NCBI RefSeq assembly: GCF_900110105.1
Contig: NZ_FOCL01000012.1
Span: 62,001 to 126,000 of the forward strand
Source: Mucilaginibacter gossypiicola
GTDB lineage: Bacteria; Bacteroidota; Bacteroidia; Sphingobacteriales; Sphingobacteriaceae
Reading direction: 5' to 3'
Length of the DNA: 64,000 bases
This document shows, piece by piece, positions 25,838-35,294 of this stretch (its first letter is position 1; each line of letters opens with the position of its first letter). The notes below the pieces were generated by a model. That model searched no databases. It worked only from the letters and a program-made list of their open reading frames with translations, and had not been told where the DNA came from. A program made the position numbers and the translations under genes.

Positions 25838-26629
25838 TTACTTAACGCCGTTCGCAGCGTCAATAATTACTTTGGCAACGGCCTCGGGTTGCGAAATAAA
25901 AATCACATGACTGCCTTTAATTTCGGTTATTTTAGCGCCAGCACGTTTGTACATGGTACGTTCAACATCAGGCACAATACTTTTATCTTCGGTAGCCACT
26001 ATGCCATAGCTTGGTTTGGTTTTCCACGCTGCTTCGGTAATAGGAGTTACAAAACATTGAACCGAGGTTGGCCCTTGTGAGGCAAACATAAAATCAGCCT
26101 CGCTCTGGCTCAGATCAGCGGCAAAGCCGCCATGAAATTTGGCTTTGTCGTAGTAAACAAATCCTTTATCATCTGGTGGCAAAATACCGTTTTCAGGTGC
26201 CGGAGGGGCAGATTGTACCCATTTTATAGTGTTCTCACCTTTATCCGGTGCGAAAGCGGCAATGTAAACCAACGCCACTACTTTTGAATTATTCCCGGCT
26301 TCGGTAATTACCGTACCGCCGTAAGAGTGGCCAACCAAAACTGTAGGGCCATCCTGTTTATCGAGGATTCGGTTAGCGGCATCAACATCGTCCTTTAAAG
26401 AAGTTAACGGATTTTGAACCACGGTAACATTATAACCTTTTTTAGTAAGGATTTTATACACAGCCTGAAAGCCCGAGCCATCGGCGAAAGCGCCATGTAC
26501 TAATACAATGTTTTTGACAGGTGTGCCCTGGGCGTTTACATTGGGGATAAAGGCGAACAAGCCACCCAATAAAATAACCACCGCTGTTAAAAATGTTTTC
26601 AGACGGCGCGTTGTGAATTTCGTGTTCAT
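25838..26629 (-). CDS. Alpha/beta hydrolase, exported
   Basis: The frame opens at 26713, but ATG at 26629 gives MNTKFTTRRLKTFL, a natural signal peptide ending near VNAQG; the longer reading adds an odd hydrophobic prefix. The mature part (about 240 residues) is a single-domain hydrolase: LVHGAFADGSGF (oxyanion region), nucleophile Ser in LVGHSYGGTV, and a late His in IKGSHVIFISQPEAV. It resembles uncharacterised esterase-like hydrolases common in soil bacteria; the substrate is not evident. Confidence 0.85.
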   Translation of the reverse strand: MNTKFTTRRLKTFLTAVVILLGGLFAFIPNVNAQGTPVKNIVLVHGAFADGSGFQAVYKILTKKGYNVTVVQNPLTSLKDDVDAANRILDKQDGPTVLVGHSYGGTVITEAGNNSKVVALVYIAAFAPDKGENTIKWVQSAPPAPENGILPPDDKGFVYYDKAKFHGGFAADLSQSEADFMFASQGPTSVQCFVTPITEAAWKTKPSYGIVATEDKSIVPDVERTMYKRAGAKITEIKGSHVIFISQPEAVAKVIIDAANGVK

Positions 26630-26797
26630 TTTTTGCTGGAGTTTAAGTTTCATAAATAATACTGTTGACAGCATTATTCCAAAGCTCATTCCAAAACAGC
26701 AAACCATTAACAATCAAATAATTACAAAACACAAACCTCGCCAACATTCACGATATATCGAATTTACACGAGGATATTATCCGTATATCATAATTAC

Positions 26798-27472
26798 CTA
26801 TTCTTTAGCCATCGCCACAATATCCTTTCCGTCCAGGATCCAGCGGCCGGTTCCCCGGTTCACCGTATTGATCATGGCTTTACCAACTTCCGCCAGCGTG
26901 ATAAAACCTTTAGGGTAAATCAGTCGGCCAATGGGATACATCCAGGCAATATATTTATAAAAAGACAAGGTGTTTTTTGCCCCTTTAAAGCTTTTCATAA
27001 ATCCGGGCCTAAAGTTAAATACCTGTTTAAAAGGCAGCTTCATTAAATCGTTTTCTGTTTTACCTTTTACCCGGGCCCACATGCTGCGGCCTTTTTCGGT
27101 GCTATCGGTACCGGCACCTGATACATAACAAAAGGTCATATCCGGATTAATACGGCTTAAAATTTCGCCAACATGCATGGTAAGCAGGTAAGTTACTTTA
27201 TAATAAGCTTCTTCGCTCATCCCAACAGATGAAACCCCTAAACAAAAAAAGCAGGCATTATAACCAGCCAACTGATCCTGAATGGGTGTGAGGTTAAAAA
27301 AATCGGCATGGATAATTTCCGTTAGTTTAGGATGGATTACACCACTTGGTTTACGGTTAATGATCAATACCGATTCAACTTTATCACTCAGTAAACATTG
27401 GTGCAGTACGCCCTCGCCTACCATGCCGGTAGCGCCTGTAATTATTGCCTTTATTTTATTAGTTGTTTCCAT
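26798..27472 (-). CDS. NAD(P)-binding Rossmann-fold protein (epimerase/SDR-like)
   Basis: The 224-residue cytoplasmic protein starts with the dinucleotide-binding motif ITGATGMVGEGVLHQCL and continues through FFCLGVSSVGMSEEAYYKVTY and CYVSGAGTDSTEKG, the pattern of atypical short-chain dehydrogenase/epimerase-like proteins. The classical YxxxK pair is not clearly present, so catalysis is uncertain. It faces the AsmA gene divergently. Confidence 0.8.
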   Translation of the reverse strand: METTNKIKAIITGATGMVGEGVLHQCLLSDKVESVLIINRKPSGVIHPKLTEIIHADFFNLTPIQDQLAGYNACFFCLGVSSVGMSEEAYYKVTYLLTMHVGEILSRINPDMTFCYVSGAGTDSTEKGRSMWARVKGKTENDLMKLPFKQVFNFRPGFMKSFKGAKNTLSFYKYIAWMYPIGRLIYPKGFITLAEVGKAMINTVNRGTGRWILDGKDIVAMAKE

Positions 27473-27613
27473 GATACTGATGTAGCCGATTATACATTAA
27501 AAATATTGTATCTTATTGCAGATTTATTTACCTATTCCTATACCGTGTGTTAATTATATGTTACAATACAAACAATTATATAACCATAACGCTTTAACAA
27601 TAAATTAGTTGAA

Positions 27614-30124
27614 ATGCCGAAATGGTTAAAGATAACCTTAAAGATCGCCGGTGCGCTCGTGGGTTTAATTATAATTTTGTTTATTGCCCTTACTGTTTAT
27701 GTTAATTATAATAAACAGAAGGTGCTTGCTATGATCACCTCCGAGCTCAATAAAAATATTAACGGTACTTTAACTATCGGTACTATTGATCCAACACTAT
27801 TTAAAGGCTTCCCCGGTGTATCCGTTGAGTTGAAAGATGTGGTATTGAAAGATAACCGCTGGGCCGAACATCATCACACATTGCTCACCGCCAAAGATCT
27901 GGAAGTATCTGTAAATGCATCTGCTCTTTTAAAAGGCGAAGTGGTGATCAATAAGATAGATATCAGCAATGCCGATATCGACCTGTTTACCGATAGCACC
28001 GGCTACAGCAATACATCGATATTTAAAGCCAAACCCAAAGTTGAAAAAGATCCGAAAGAGAAACAAACCAGCTCTTCCACGCAAATTGGCAGGTTTTCAT
28101 TGAATAAGGTAAATTTTGTTGTTGACGACCGTCATGCTTACAAACTGTTCAAATTTGCAGTTAACGATATCCAGGGCCGGATGGAGTACCCCACCAAAGG
28201 ATGGAATGCAGATATCGATCTGAATACCATGGCAAACAGTTTCTCCTTCAACACAAAAAAGGGGAGCTTTATGAAAAACAGGCTTTTAAAAGGGCACTTT
28301 GATATCAGCTACGATGATGATTCGCAGGTTGTTAACCTTGCTCCCAATACTTTAAACATTGGCGACAATCCATTTACGGTAGGTGCACAGTTTAATCTTA
28401 AATCTCCACAAACGGATTTTACAATCAACCTCAAGGTAGATGATATTTTATGGAATGATGCCGCCAACCTGCTGGCTGCCAACATTACTAAAAGCCTCAA
28501 GATGTTCGATCTTACAAAGCCGATTGATGTTACCTGCGACCTGAAAGGAAGCTTTGGCGGAGGCGGCGATCCATCAATTTATGTTACGGCCAAAGTAAAA
28601 GATAACATATTGAAAACCCGGGGAGGCACTATTGAAAATTGCAGTTTTAAAGGTATTTTCAGTAATAATTACATCAACGGCAAAGGTTTAAATGATGATA
28701 ATTCGGTAATAAAACTTTATCATTTTAACGGTAGCTATAAGGATATTCCGTTTACTATTGATACCGCCTTTATTAATAACCTGAATACGCCCGTAGCCAC
28801 AGGCATATTCCGTTCCCGCTTTCCGGTTACCAAGCTTAACCCGGTTATTGGCGACGAAAGCCTGAAATTTACCAAAGGCATTGTTGATTTAAAACTGGCC
28901 TATAAAGCCGATATTGTAAATTTCAAATTCACCAAACCCTTTGTTACCGGCAATGTAGATATTAAAAATGCAGATGTAGAATACCTGCCACGTGGCCTGG
29001 TTTTCAAAAACAACTCCATTGCCTTAAAATTTACCGATAAAGATCTTTATATCAATAATATCCGCCTGCAGAATGGCAGCAGTATAGTGTATATGCAAGG
29101 CAAAGTGAGCAACTTCTTGAACCTGTATTATACCGATCCGCAAAAGATTTTAATTGTATGGCAGATCACCAGTCCGCAGATTCGCCTGGGCGAGTTTTTG
29201 GGATTCCTGAACAACCGGCAATATGAAAGCAATACCACCGGTAGTGGATCGGGGAAAAAGGTTTCGAATGCAAAAATTACCAGTCAGCTTAATACCGCCT
29301 TTGATAAGGGGCAGGCAGAGTTGCACTTGCGCTTATCTAAAGTTTACTACAAGAAGTTTTTAGCTACCGATGTAAATGCCGATATTTTACTGGCCGACAA
29401 CACGATGAAAATGCGCAATGTAAGCCTGAAAAGCTCGGGGGGATCATTAAACCTAAGCGGACTGGTATTGCAGGGGCCGACCAATAATTTCGCTATCAGT
29501 ACCAACATTAAAAATGTGAATACCAGCACTTTTTTTGCATCGTTCAATAATTTTGGCCTTAAGGATTTTACCAGTGATAATCTGCACGGCTTCCTGTCGG
29601 CAAGGGTTGATATTAAAGGCGGGATTAAAAATACCGGCGACCTGGTGCCGAAATCAATAAAAGGATTTGCGCAGGTTAATTTGACTGATGGCGCGCTTGT
29701 AAACTTTGCGCCCATAAAAAGTGTAGGAAAATTCGCCTTCCCTTTCCGCGACCTGGACAATATAACTTTCGGTGATTTGAAGGCCCGGTTTGATCTTGAT
29801 GGCGATAAAATAAAAATTGCGCCTATGCAAATTAATTCCAGCGTGCTCAACATGGATGTTGAGGGCACTTATTCGCTATCGCGAGGTACTAACATTGCCC
29901 TTGATGTACCATTACGTAACCCCAAAAACGACAGCAAAATAGCCGATGAAACCGAACGCAATAAAAAACGCATGAAAGGCATTGTTTTACACATACTTGC
30001 CACCGATGGCGATGATGGTAAAATAAAAATTAAGTGGAACAAAAATCATAAAAAAACCAAAGCAGATGATGATGACCAGAAGACAGATGATACCCAGCAA
30101 ACGCCCGAACCTAAACAAGATTAG
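27614..30124 (+). CDS. AsmA-like family protein
   Basis: The 836-residue protein has one N-terminal membrane anchor (ITLKIAGALVGLIIILFIALTVYV) and a long beta-rich periplasmic region. AsmA-like features are the NKNINGTLTIGTIDPTLFKGFPGVSVELKDVVLKD opening (split here: NKNINGTLTIG then PGVSVELKDV), repeated domain-like strands, and the C-terminal FGDLKARFDLDGDKIKIAPM. It ends in an acidic low-complexity tail (DDDDQKTDDTQQTPEPK). Relatives bridge the envelope and help move phospholipids to the outer membrane; that role is inferred here. It is monocistronic by spacing. Confidence 0.85.
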   Translation: MPKWLKITLKIAGALVGLIIILFIALTVYVNYNKQKVLAMITSELNKNINGTLTIGTIDPTLFKGFPGVSVELKDVVLKDNRWAEHHHTLLTAKDLEVSVNASALLKGEVVINKIDISNADIDLFTDSTGYSNTSIFKAKPKVEKDPKEKQTSSSTQIGRFSLNKVNFVVDDRHAYKLFKFAVNDIQGRMEYPTKGWNADIDLNTMANSFSFNTKKGSFMKNRLLKGHFDISYDDDSQVVNLAPNTLNIGDNPFTVGAQFNLKSPQTDFTINLKVDDILWNDAANLLAANITKSLKMFDLTKPIDVTCDLKGSFGGGGDPSIYVTAKVKDNILKTRGGTIENCSFKGIFSNNYINGKGLNDDNSVIKLYHFNGSYKDIPFTIDTAFINNLNTPVATGIFRSRFPVTKLNPVIGDESLKFTKGIVDLKLAYKADIVNFKFTKPFVTGNVDIKNADVEYLPRGLVFKNNSIALKFTDKDLYINNIRLQNGSSIVYMQGKVSNFLNLYYTDPQKILIVWQITSPQIRLGEFLGFLNNRQYESNTTGSGSGKKVSNAKITSQLNTAFDKGQAELHLRLSKVYYKKFLATDVNADILLADNTMKMRNVSLKSSGGSLNLSGLVLQGPTNNFAISTNIKNVNTSTFFASFNNFGLKDFTSDNLHGFLSARVDIKGGIKNTGDLVPKSIKGFAQVNLTDGALVNFAPIKSVGKFAFPFRDLDNITFGDLKARFDLDGDKIKIAPMQINSSVLNMDVEGTYSLSRGTNIALDVPLRNPKNDSKIADETERNKKRMKGIVLHILATDGDDGKIKIKWNKNHKKTKADDDDQKTDDTQQTPEPKQD

Positions 30125-30455
30125 CTTAAGTTCACTAAATCTTCACATTAACCGTTGTTTCATGGTGTTTAAATGACACTATAATAGCAAATAAATGCTT
30201 ACCTTTGTGCTGTTCATTATAGGGTAATATGTTGATTAAACATTTATTGGTTAGCACATTATTTTAAAACTTTTAAACCGCTCGCTCCTTACAGCAATAA
30301 TATCAGTAGCAAACCCTCGTTTTAAATAAATACTATCCCGGGTTCACAAATAAAGAAGGAAGCAAAGTTTAATGTAGTCTGTTTTACCTCCGGTTGTTTA
30401 ACCCGGCACATGTATCTTATTGAACCGTTTTTAGCTTAATAATCTGTATTAAAAA
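30125..30455 (+). other. Leader region of the sigma factor gene
   Basis: This 331-bp gap carries a good -7 box TACCTTTG at 30200-30207, implying a transcript leader of roughly 245 bases before the ATG at 30456. No open frame, known riboswitch or clear attenuator hairpin was seen. Confidence 0.5.
30200..30207 (+). promoter_or_regulatory. -7 promoter box TACCTTTG before the sigma factor gene
   Basis: It matches the Bacteroidota consensus TAnnTTTG exactly. No clear TTTG is present at the -33 distance. Confidence 0.5.
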
Positions 30456-31316
30456 ATGAGACAACTTAAAATATCCCAATCAATCACTAACCGTGAATCA
30501 GCATCGCTCGAAAAATACCTGCACGATATTGGCAAGGTAGATTTGATCACTGCTGAAGAGGAAGTGATCCTGGCGCAAAAGATTCGTGAGGGCGACCAGG
30601 TAGCGTTAGAACGTTTGACAAAAACTAACCTGCGCTTTGTGGTATCGGTTGCTAAGCAGTACCAAAACCAGGGCCTTACCCTGGGCGACTTAATAAACGA
30701 GGGAAACCTTGGCCTTATCAAAGCGGCAAAACGTTTTGACGAAACCAAAGGTTTTAAATTTATTTCATATGCCGTATGGTGGATCCGTCAGTCAATCCTG
30801 TCGGCCATTGCCGAGCAATCGCGTATTGTACGTTTACCATTGAACCAAATTGGTTCATTGAGTAAAATCCATAAAGCAGCTTCAAAACTGGAGCAAGAAT
30901 ATGAAAGGCAGCCAACGCCTGAAGAACTTGCAGATAACCTTGAAATTTCGGTTGATAAAATAGCCGATTCAATGAATAATGCAGGTCGCCAGATTTCGAT
31001 GGATGCACCATTTATCCAGGGTGAAGAAAATACTTTACTTGACGTATTGGCCAGCTCTGATGCTGCAACTGATACCGAAGTAATGGCCGATTCATTATCA
31101 CAGGAAATTAAACGTTCGTTAGGTATCCTTGCCGAACGCGACCGTGAAGTACTGATGTTATTCTTTGGCCTTGGTGGCCATGCACCACATTCTTTAGAGG
31201 AAATAGGTGAAAAATTTGATTTAACCCGCGAGCGTGTTCGCCAGTTGAAAGACAAGGCTTTGATGCGTTTACGTCACAATTCAAAATCAAACCTGTTGCA
31301 ATCATACTTAAACTAA
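30456..31316 (+). CDS. rpoD: Primary RNA polymerase sigma factor (RpoD/SigA)
   Basis: The 286-residue sigma-70 protein lacks region 1.1 and starts MRQLKISQSITNRESASLEKYL, the standard N-terminus of Bacteroidota housekeeping sigma factors. Region 2 is KTNLRFVVSVAKQYQ and GFKFISYAVWWIRQSI (the WWIRQ melting and -10 helix), region 3 SLSKIHKAASKLEQEY, and region 4 TLDVLASSD through EEIGEKFDLTRERVRQLKDKAL. It recognises TAnnTTTG/TTTG promoters. A terminator follows. Confidence 0.97.
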   Translation: MRQLKISQSITNRESASLEKYLHDIGKVDLITAEEEVILAQKIREGDQVALERLTKTNLRFVVSVAKQYQNQGLTLGDLINEGNLGLIKAAKRFDETKGFKFISYAVWWIRQSILSAIAEQSRIVRLPLNQIGSLSKIHKAASKLEQEYERQPTPEELADNLEISVDKIADSMNNAGRQISMDAPFIQGEENTLLDVLASSDAATDTEVMADSLSQEIKRSLGILAERDREVLMLFFGLGGHAPHSLEEIGEKFDLTRERVRQLKDKALMRLRHNSKSNLLQSYLN

Positions 31317-31346
31317 TCCAGGAATATCCGCCTGAGTTTTTATACC

Positions 31347-31381
31347 AAAAACGCGAATGAGTAAATCATTCGCGTTTTTTT
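31347..31381 (+). terminator. Intrinsic terminator of the sigma factor gene
   Basis: ACGCGAATGA and TCATTCGCGT form a stem followed by seven T, about 35 bases after the stop codon. Confidence 0.9.
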
Positions 31382-31389
31382 ATTTAGTT

Positions 31390-31477
31390 ATGTCATTGCG
31401 AGCGCAGCGTGGCAATCGCACGGAGGCATTGCCGCCTTGTACAGCAAGCGATTGCCACGCTGCGCTCGCAATGACAT
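31390..31477. repeat. TGTCATTGCGAG palindromic repeat, copy E (perfect 30-bp arms)
   Basis: Arms 31390-31419 and 31448-31477 are exactly complementary over 30 bases (ATGTCATTGCGAGCGCAGCG...), with a 28-base centre. It is the best-preserved copy of the family. It sits between the convergent sigma factor and helix-hairpin-helix genes, 8 bases past the terminator. Confidence 0.9.
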
Positions 31478-31507
31478 ATTTTTTTACTGATCGAGACAGC
31501 GACATCT

Positions 31508-32005
31508 CTACTTCCCCCCTACAAACTCTTTCCCCTTACGATATTGAGGCAACTCGTACCATGCTTTAGCTGGCCTGTTTGCCGGAAATCCATGCTCGGC
31601 CCGATATGCTTTTCGCTCCGAAGTAAAATGCCACCAGCTTTTACCGGTATCACCGTGCTTTATATAATGCGCCAGCAATCGGTATGAATCCTCCACGCAG
31701 GGATCGGCCCAGGCACCCACGTGCCGTTCAAATGCATTGAACAGTTCAACCGGGTCTTTGCCCTTTAATTGTTCTAATGAGTAATATCCCTGCTGAATCA
31801 ATTCCGTTGCAAAATTAATCCCTAATGACGGAATACTTTGAAATTCAATTAGCGCGTTAATCTCTCTTGTACGTTCGGTATCTGCATTTAATATCATAGC
31901 AACTTCATCCGGGGCAAAAGTTGTGAGATCGGCTATTTTAGTTTTTTGGGCACGGAGAATAGCTTTCTCCTCTGCTGTTAACAGCAGGTTAATTGATTTC
32001 TTCAT
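31508..32005 (-). CDS. Helix-hairpin-helix protein of the Cdd1 (pathogenicity locus) type
   Basis: The 165-residue cytoplasmic protein has FQSIPSLGINFATELIQQGYYSLEQLKGKDPVELFNAFE, a helix-hairpin-helix pattern (residues about 54-92), followed by the family-specific VGAWADPCVEDSYRLLAHYIKHG and SWWHFTSERKAYR. Members are small and of unknown function; nucleic acid binding is likely from the fold. The locus name of the family reflects first description only and implies nothing about virulence here. It converges with the sigma factor gene. Confidence 0.8.
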   Translation of the reverse strand: MKKSINLLLTAEEKAILRAQKTKIADLTTFAPDEVAMILNADTERTREINALIEFQSIPSLGINFATELIQQGYYSLEQLKGKDPVELFNAFERHVGAWADPCVEDSYRLLAHYIKHGDTGKSWWHFTSERKAYRAEHGFPANRPAKAWYELPQYRKGKEFVGGK

Positions 32006-32051
32006 AATTCAGGCGGATATGTAACTAAGTTAACAAGGAATCCTGAGAAAC

Positions 32052-32085
32052 AAAAAAGCCTTTCAAATTAAATTGAAAGGCTTTT
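32052..32085 (-). terminator. Intrinsic terminator of carA
   Basis: AAAAGCCTTTCAA and TTGAAAGGCTTTT form a stem, with a T run on the minus strand, about 45 bases beyond the carA stop codon. Confidence 0.85.
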
Positions 32086-32130
32086 CGCAGCATCTGCACA
32101 TTTAAAATCTGCACAGCTGTAATCAAAAAT

Positions 32131-33231
32131 TTATTTCATCAGTTTGATAAAGTCATCAAACAAATACCTTGAATCATGCGGACCAGGTGATGATTCCGGG
32201 TGATACTGTACCGAGAAGGCTTTTTTACCTTTTACGCGGATACCTTCTATCGATTGGTCGTTCAGGTTAACATGGGTAATTTCCACTTTTTCTGAAGCAC
32301 GAACAGCATCCGGTACTACGCCAAAACCGTGGTTTTGTGAAGTAACTTCGCAATGGTTAATAATGATATTTTTTACCGGGTGGTTTAAACCGCGATGACC
32401 GTTAAACATTTTTTGTGTTGGGATATCGTTAGCCAAAGCCAATAACTGGTGACCTAAGCAAATACCGAACATCGGCTTATCAGCAGCTAAAATTTCTTTT
32501 ACTGTTTCAACCGCGTAAGGCATAGCAGCGGGGTCGCCGGGGCCGTTTGAAATGAAGTAGCCTGTAGGGGCAAAATCTTTTTCCATTTCGGCGTAGGTTG
32601 TTTTAGCCGGGAATACTTTAGCATAAACCTCGCGCGAATCAAAATTGCGAAGGATGTTTTTCTTTACACCAAGGTCAAGCACCGCTACACGGTAAGGAGC
32701 ATCTTCGCTGCCAAAAGTATAAGTTTCGGTAGTTGATACCTGCGATGAAAGCTCAAGGCCATCCATTGACGGTACCAGGTCAAGCTTAGCTTTCAGTTCA
32801 TCCAGATCCAATATTTCTGATGAAATGATAGCGTTCATAGCGCCTTTATCACGAATGTGACGAACAAGCTGGCGGGTATCGATATCGGAGATACCCACAA
32901 TATTTTGTTCCTGGAAATAATCCTGTATCGATTCATCAGCCTGTTTACGGCTGTAAGCGATGTTATAGTTTTTACAAACAAGGCCCGCGATTTGGATCTT
33001 GCCCGATTCAACCTCTTCATTAGCAATACCGTAGTTACCAATGTGCGCATTGGTGGTTACCATAATTTGCCCAAAGTATGAAGGGTCGGTAAAAATTTCC
33101 TGGTAGCCGGTCATGCCGGTATTAAAACAAATCTCGCCGGTAGTAGTACCCATTTTGCCCGCAGCTTTACCATAAAAAACGGTGCCGTCGGCAAGCAGCA
33201 AAATAGCCGGTAATTTGGTTAAATAGTTCAT
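32131..33231 (-). CDS. carA: Carbamoyl-phosphate synthase, small (glutaminase) subunit
   Basis: The 366-residue protein supplies ammonia from glutamine to the large subunit for arginine and pyrimidine synthesis. The N-terminal CPSase domain includes GEICFNTGMTGYQEIFTDPSY. The class I glutamine amidotransferase domain has nucleophile Cys in MFGICLGHQLLALA and the His/Glu pair in VQYHPESSPGPHD; ISNGPGDPAAM forms the oxyanion loop. carB is not in the window. It is divergent from panB across a word-repeat-filled 330-bp gap. Confidence 0.96.
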   Translation of the reverse strand: MNYLTKLPAILLLADGTVFYGKAAGKMGTTTGEICFNTGMTGYQEIFTDPSYFGQIMVTTNAHIGNYGIANEEVESGKIQIAGLVCKNYNIAYSRKQADESIQDYFQEQNIVGISDIDTRQLVRHIRDKGAMNAIISSEILDLDELKAKLDLVPSMDGLELSSQVSTTETYTFGSEDAPYRVAVLDLGVKKNILRNFDSREVYAKVFPAKTTYAEMEKDFAPTGYFISNGPGDPAAMPYAVETVKEILAADKPMFGICLGHQLLALANDIPTQKMFNGHRGLNHPVKNIIINHCEVTSQNHGFGVVPDAVRASEKVEITHVNLNDQSIEGIRVKGKKAFSVQYHPESSPGPHDSRYLFDDFIKLMK

Positions 33232-33348
33232 CGCTTAAAAAAATTGAAAGGGTTAAATGATCGGATCGCCTGGTTCAAAGCCCCGTGAAAACTGATAGAA
33301 ATAATGAAGTAAGGAACTTCCGGATTCACGGCGCAAAAGTAGAAAATT

Positions 33349-33526
33349 ATTTCGGATTTCGGAATTTTGATTTCGGATTTATTTTGATTTCGGATTTATT
33401 AATTAATTATTAAGCTTTCTGCCGATTAAAATAACAAATCAAAAAATAGAAAAATCCGAAATCGAAATTCCGAAATCCGAGATCAAAAAATCACATCCGA
33501 AATCAAAATTCCGAAATCCGAAATCA
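33349..33526. repeat. Self-complementary low-complexity array of TTTCGGA / TCCGAAA words
   Basis: The left half repeats ATTTCGGATTTCGGAATTTTG-type words (33349-33398) and the right half the complementary words (33452-33526; AATCCGAAATCGAAATTCC, CCGAAATCCGAAATC). The whole can fold into a long imperfect stem. It fills the gap between the divergent carA and panB genes. A weaker array of the same words recurs at 34478-34504. Confidence 0.75.
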
Positions 33527-33530
33527 TACG

Positions 33531-33538
33531 TACCTTTG
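33531..33538 (+). promoter_or_regulatory. -7 promoter box TACCTTTG of panB
   Basis: An exact TAnnTTTG match 23 bases before the panB ATG. The bases upstream belong to the TCCGAAA word array, so any -33 element is embedded in repeat sequence. Confidence 0.6.
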
Positions 33539-33561
33539 CATCGCCGATAAAACATTTATCA

Positions 33562-34377
33562 ATGTCTGTAAATAAAGAAATAAAACGAATCACCACCAAT
33601 ACCATCCAGGAGATGAAGGTTCGTGGTGAAAAGATCTCTATGCTTACCGCATATGATTATTCAATGGCTACTATAGTCGATGAAGCAGGAACGGATATCA
33701 TCCTTGTTGGCGATTCGGCCTCCAATGTGATGGCCGGTCACGAAACTACGCTGCCTATCACCCTTGATCAGATGATCTACCATGCATCATCGGTAGTACG
33801 TGCAGCCAAACGCGCCTTAGTTGTTGTCGATCTGCCCTTTGGCTCATACCAGGGCAATTCAAAGGAAGCGTTGAACTCAGCTATCCGCATCATGAAGGAA
33901 GCAGGTGCGCACGCCGTTAAAATTGAAGGCGGTGTTGAAATAGCCGAATCGGTTAGCCGCATCCTGACAGCCGGCATCCCGGTGATGGGACACCTTGGTC
34001 TTACCCCGCAATCGATATATAAATTCGGAACATACACGGTACGTGCCAAACACGAAGCTGAAGCGCAAAAACTACGCGAAGATGCACTTAAGCTGCAGGA
34101 ACTTGGCTGTTTTGGTGTGGTATTGGAAAAAATCCCGGCTAAACTGGCGCAGGAAGTATCCGAAAGCCTGCAGATCCCTACAATAGGTATTGGCGCAGGG
34201 CAGCATTGCGACGGACAGGTATTGGTAATTCATGATATGCTGGGAATTAACAAAGGCTTTAAACCACGTTTTTTACGCCAGTACTCCAACCTGTATGATA
34301 TCATGCACGACGCAATCAAAAATTACAATACCGACGTTAAAAGCAATGGCTTCCCTAACGAGAAGGAACAGTATTAA
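33562..34377 (+). CDS. panB: 3-methyl-2-oxobutanoate hydroxymethyltransferase
   Basis: The 271-residue enzyme makes ketopantoate from 2-oxoisovalerate and methylene-tetrahydrofolate in pantothenate synthesis. Landmarks are ISMLTAYDYSMATIVDEAGTDIILVGDSASNV (metal ligand Asp in GDS), VVVDLPFGSYQ, VKIEGG, VMGHLGLTPQS and GIGAGQHCDGQVLVIHDMLG. Length is normal. Confidence 0.97.
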   Translation: MSVNKEIKRITTNTIQEMKVRGEKISMLTAYDYSMATIVDEAGTDIILVGDSASNVMAGHETTLPITLDQMIYHASSVVRAAKRALVVVDLPFGSYQGNSKEALNSAIRIMKEAGAHAVKIEGGVEIAESVSRILTAGIPVMGHLGLTPQSIYKFGTYTVRAKHEAEAQKLREDALKLQELGCFGVVLEKIPAKLAQEVSESLQIPTIGIGAGQHCDGQVLVIHDMLGINKGFKPRFLRQYSNLYDIMHDAIKNYNTDVKSNGFPNEKEQY

Positions 34378-34513
34378 TGTGCAGATTATAGATGTGCAGA
34401 TTTCAGATGATGAATAAATCGGAATTGGCACATCTACAATCGAAAAATAAAGATGCAGGATTTGCAAATCAAAAATTAAATCCGAAATCGAACATCCGAT
34501 ATCCTAAATAACA

Positions 34514-35239
34514 ATGCCTCGTCCCGAATTTAATTATAGCAGTAACGATATTACCGATAAGGATGTACTTTATGAGGACAATCACCTTATCGGCATAAAT
34601 AAACGTGCTGGCGATATTGTGCAGGTTGATGAAACCGGCGATGAGCCATTGGACGAAAAAGTAAAAAAATACATCGCCCAAAAATATAGCAAGCCTAACG
34701 GTGCGTTTTTAGGTGTAGTGCACCGTTTGGACAGGCCCGTAAGCGGCGTGATCCTTTTTGCTAAAACCAGCAAAGCGCTCGACCGTATCAACAAAATGTT
34801 TAAAGCCCGCGAAATGCATAAAACCTATTATGCAGTAGTGCGCAAAAAACCATTTCCTGAAGAGGGTACACTGGTACACTGGCTGGTAAAAAACTCGCAA
34901 AAAAACGTAACCAAAGCCCATGACCGCGAAGTTCAGGGCAGCTTACGCTCAGAGTTGAGCTATAAATTAGTTGGTGAGCTAAACGGATATTATCTAATTG
35001 AGGTTGACCCGATAACAGGCAGGCCGCACCAGATTAGGGTACAGCTTTCAACACTCGGTTGCCCTATTGTAGGCGATAATAAATATGGCTATCCCCGTGG
35101 CAGCCTGCGCAAAAGCATTTGCTTACACGCCCGTAAACTAACTTTTATTCACCCGGTAAAAAATGAACCTGTTGCCATTATTGCGCCTGTACCGCGCGAT
35201 GGTTTTTGGGAGAAATTTGAGGGGATGATGGTGGGTTGA
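34514..35239 (+). CDS. RluA-family RNA pseudouridine synthase
   Basis: The 241-residue protein converts uridine to pseudouridine in RNA. Catalytic D73 lies in VVHRLDRPVSGVILFAKT, and GRPHQIRVQLSTLGCPIVGDNKYG is the second family motif. There is no S4 domain, so it resembles the short RluA/RluC-like enzymes; which rRNA or tRNA position it modifies cannot be told. It lies 136 bp after panB. Confidence 0.93.
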   Translation: MPRPEFNYSSNDITDKDVLYEDNHLIGINKRAGDIVQVDETGDEPLDEKVKKYIAQKYSKPNGAFLGVVHRLDRPVSGVILFAKTSKALDRINKMFKAREMHKTYYAVVRKKPFPEEGTLVHWLVKNSQKNVTKAHDREVQGSLRSELSYKLVGELNGYYLIEVDPITGRPHQIRVQLSTLGCPIVGDNKYGYPRGSLRKSICLHARKLTFIHPVKNEPVAIIAPVPRDGFWEKFEGMMVG

Positions 35240-35294
35240 TTTGTGTGGGGCCGTGAAAATACCACCACAGGCTAACCGGTTGCTTTAGTTTTAG

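Noticed and set aside
24021..27472. Horizontal island of accessory genes (YbhB, AraC, hydrolase, NAD-binding protein)
   Set aside because: No integrase, tRNA or direct repeats flank the segment, and base composition does not stand out by eye.
30210..30455. Riboswitch or attenuator in the rpoD leader
   Set aside because: No known aptamer core or terminator/antiterminator pair could be drawn by eye.
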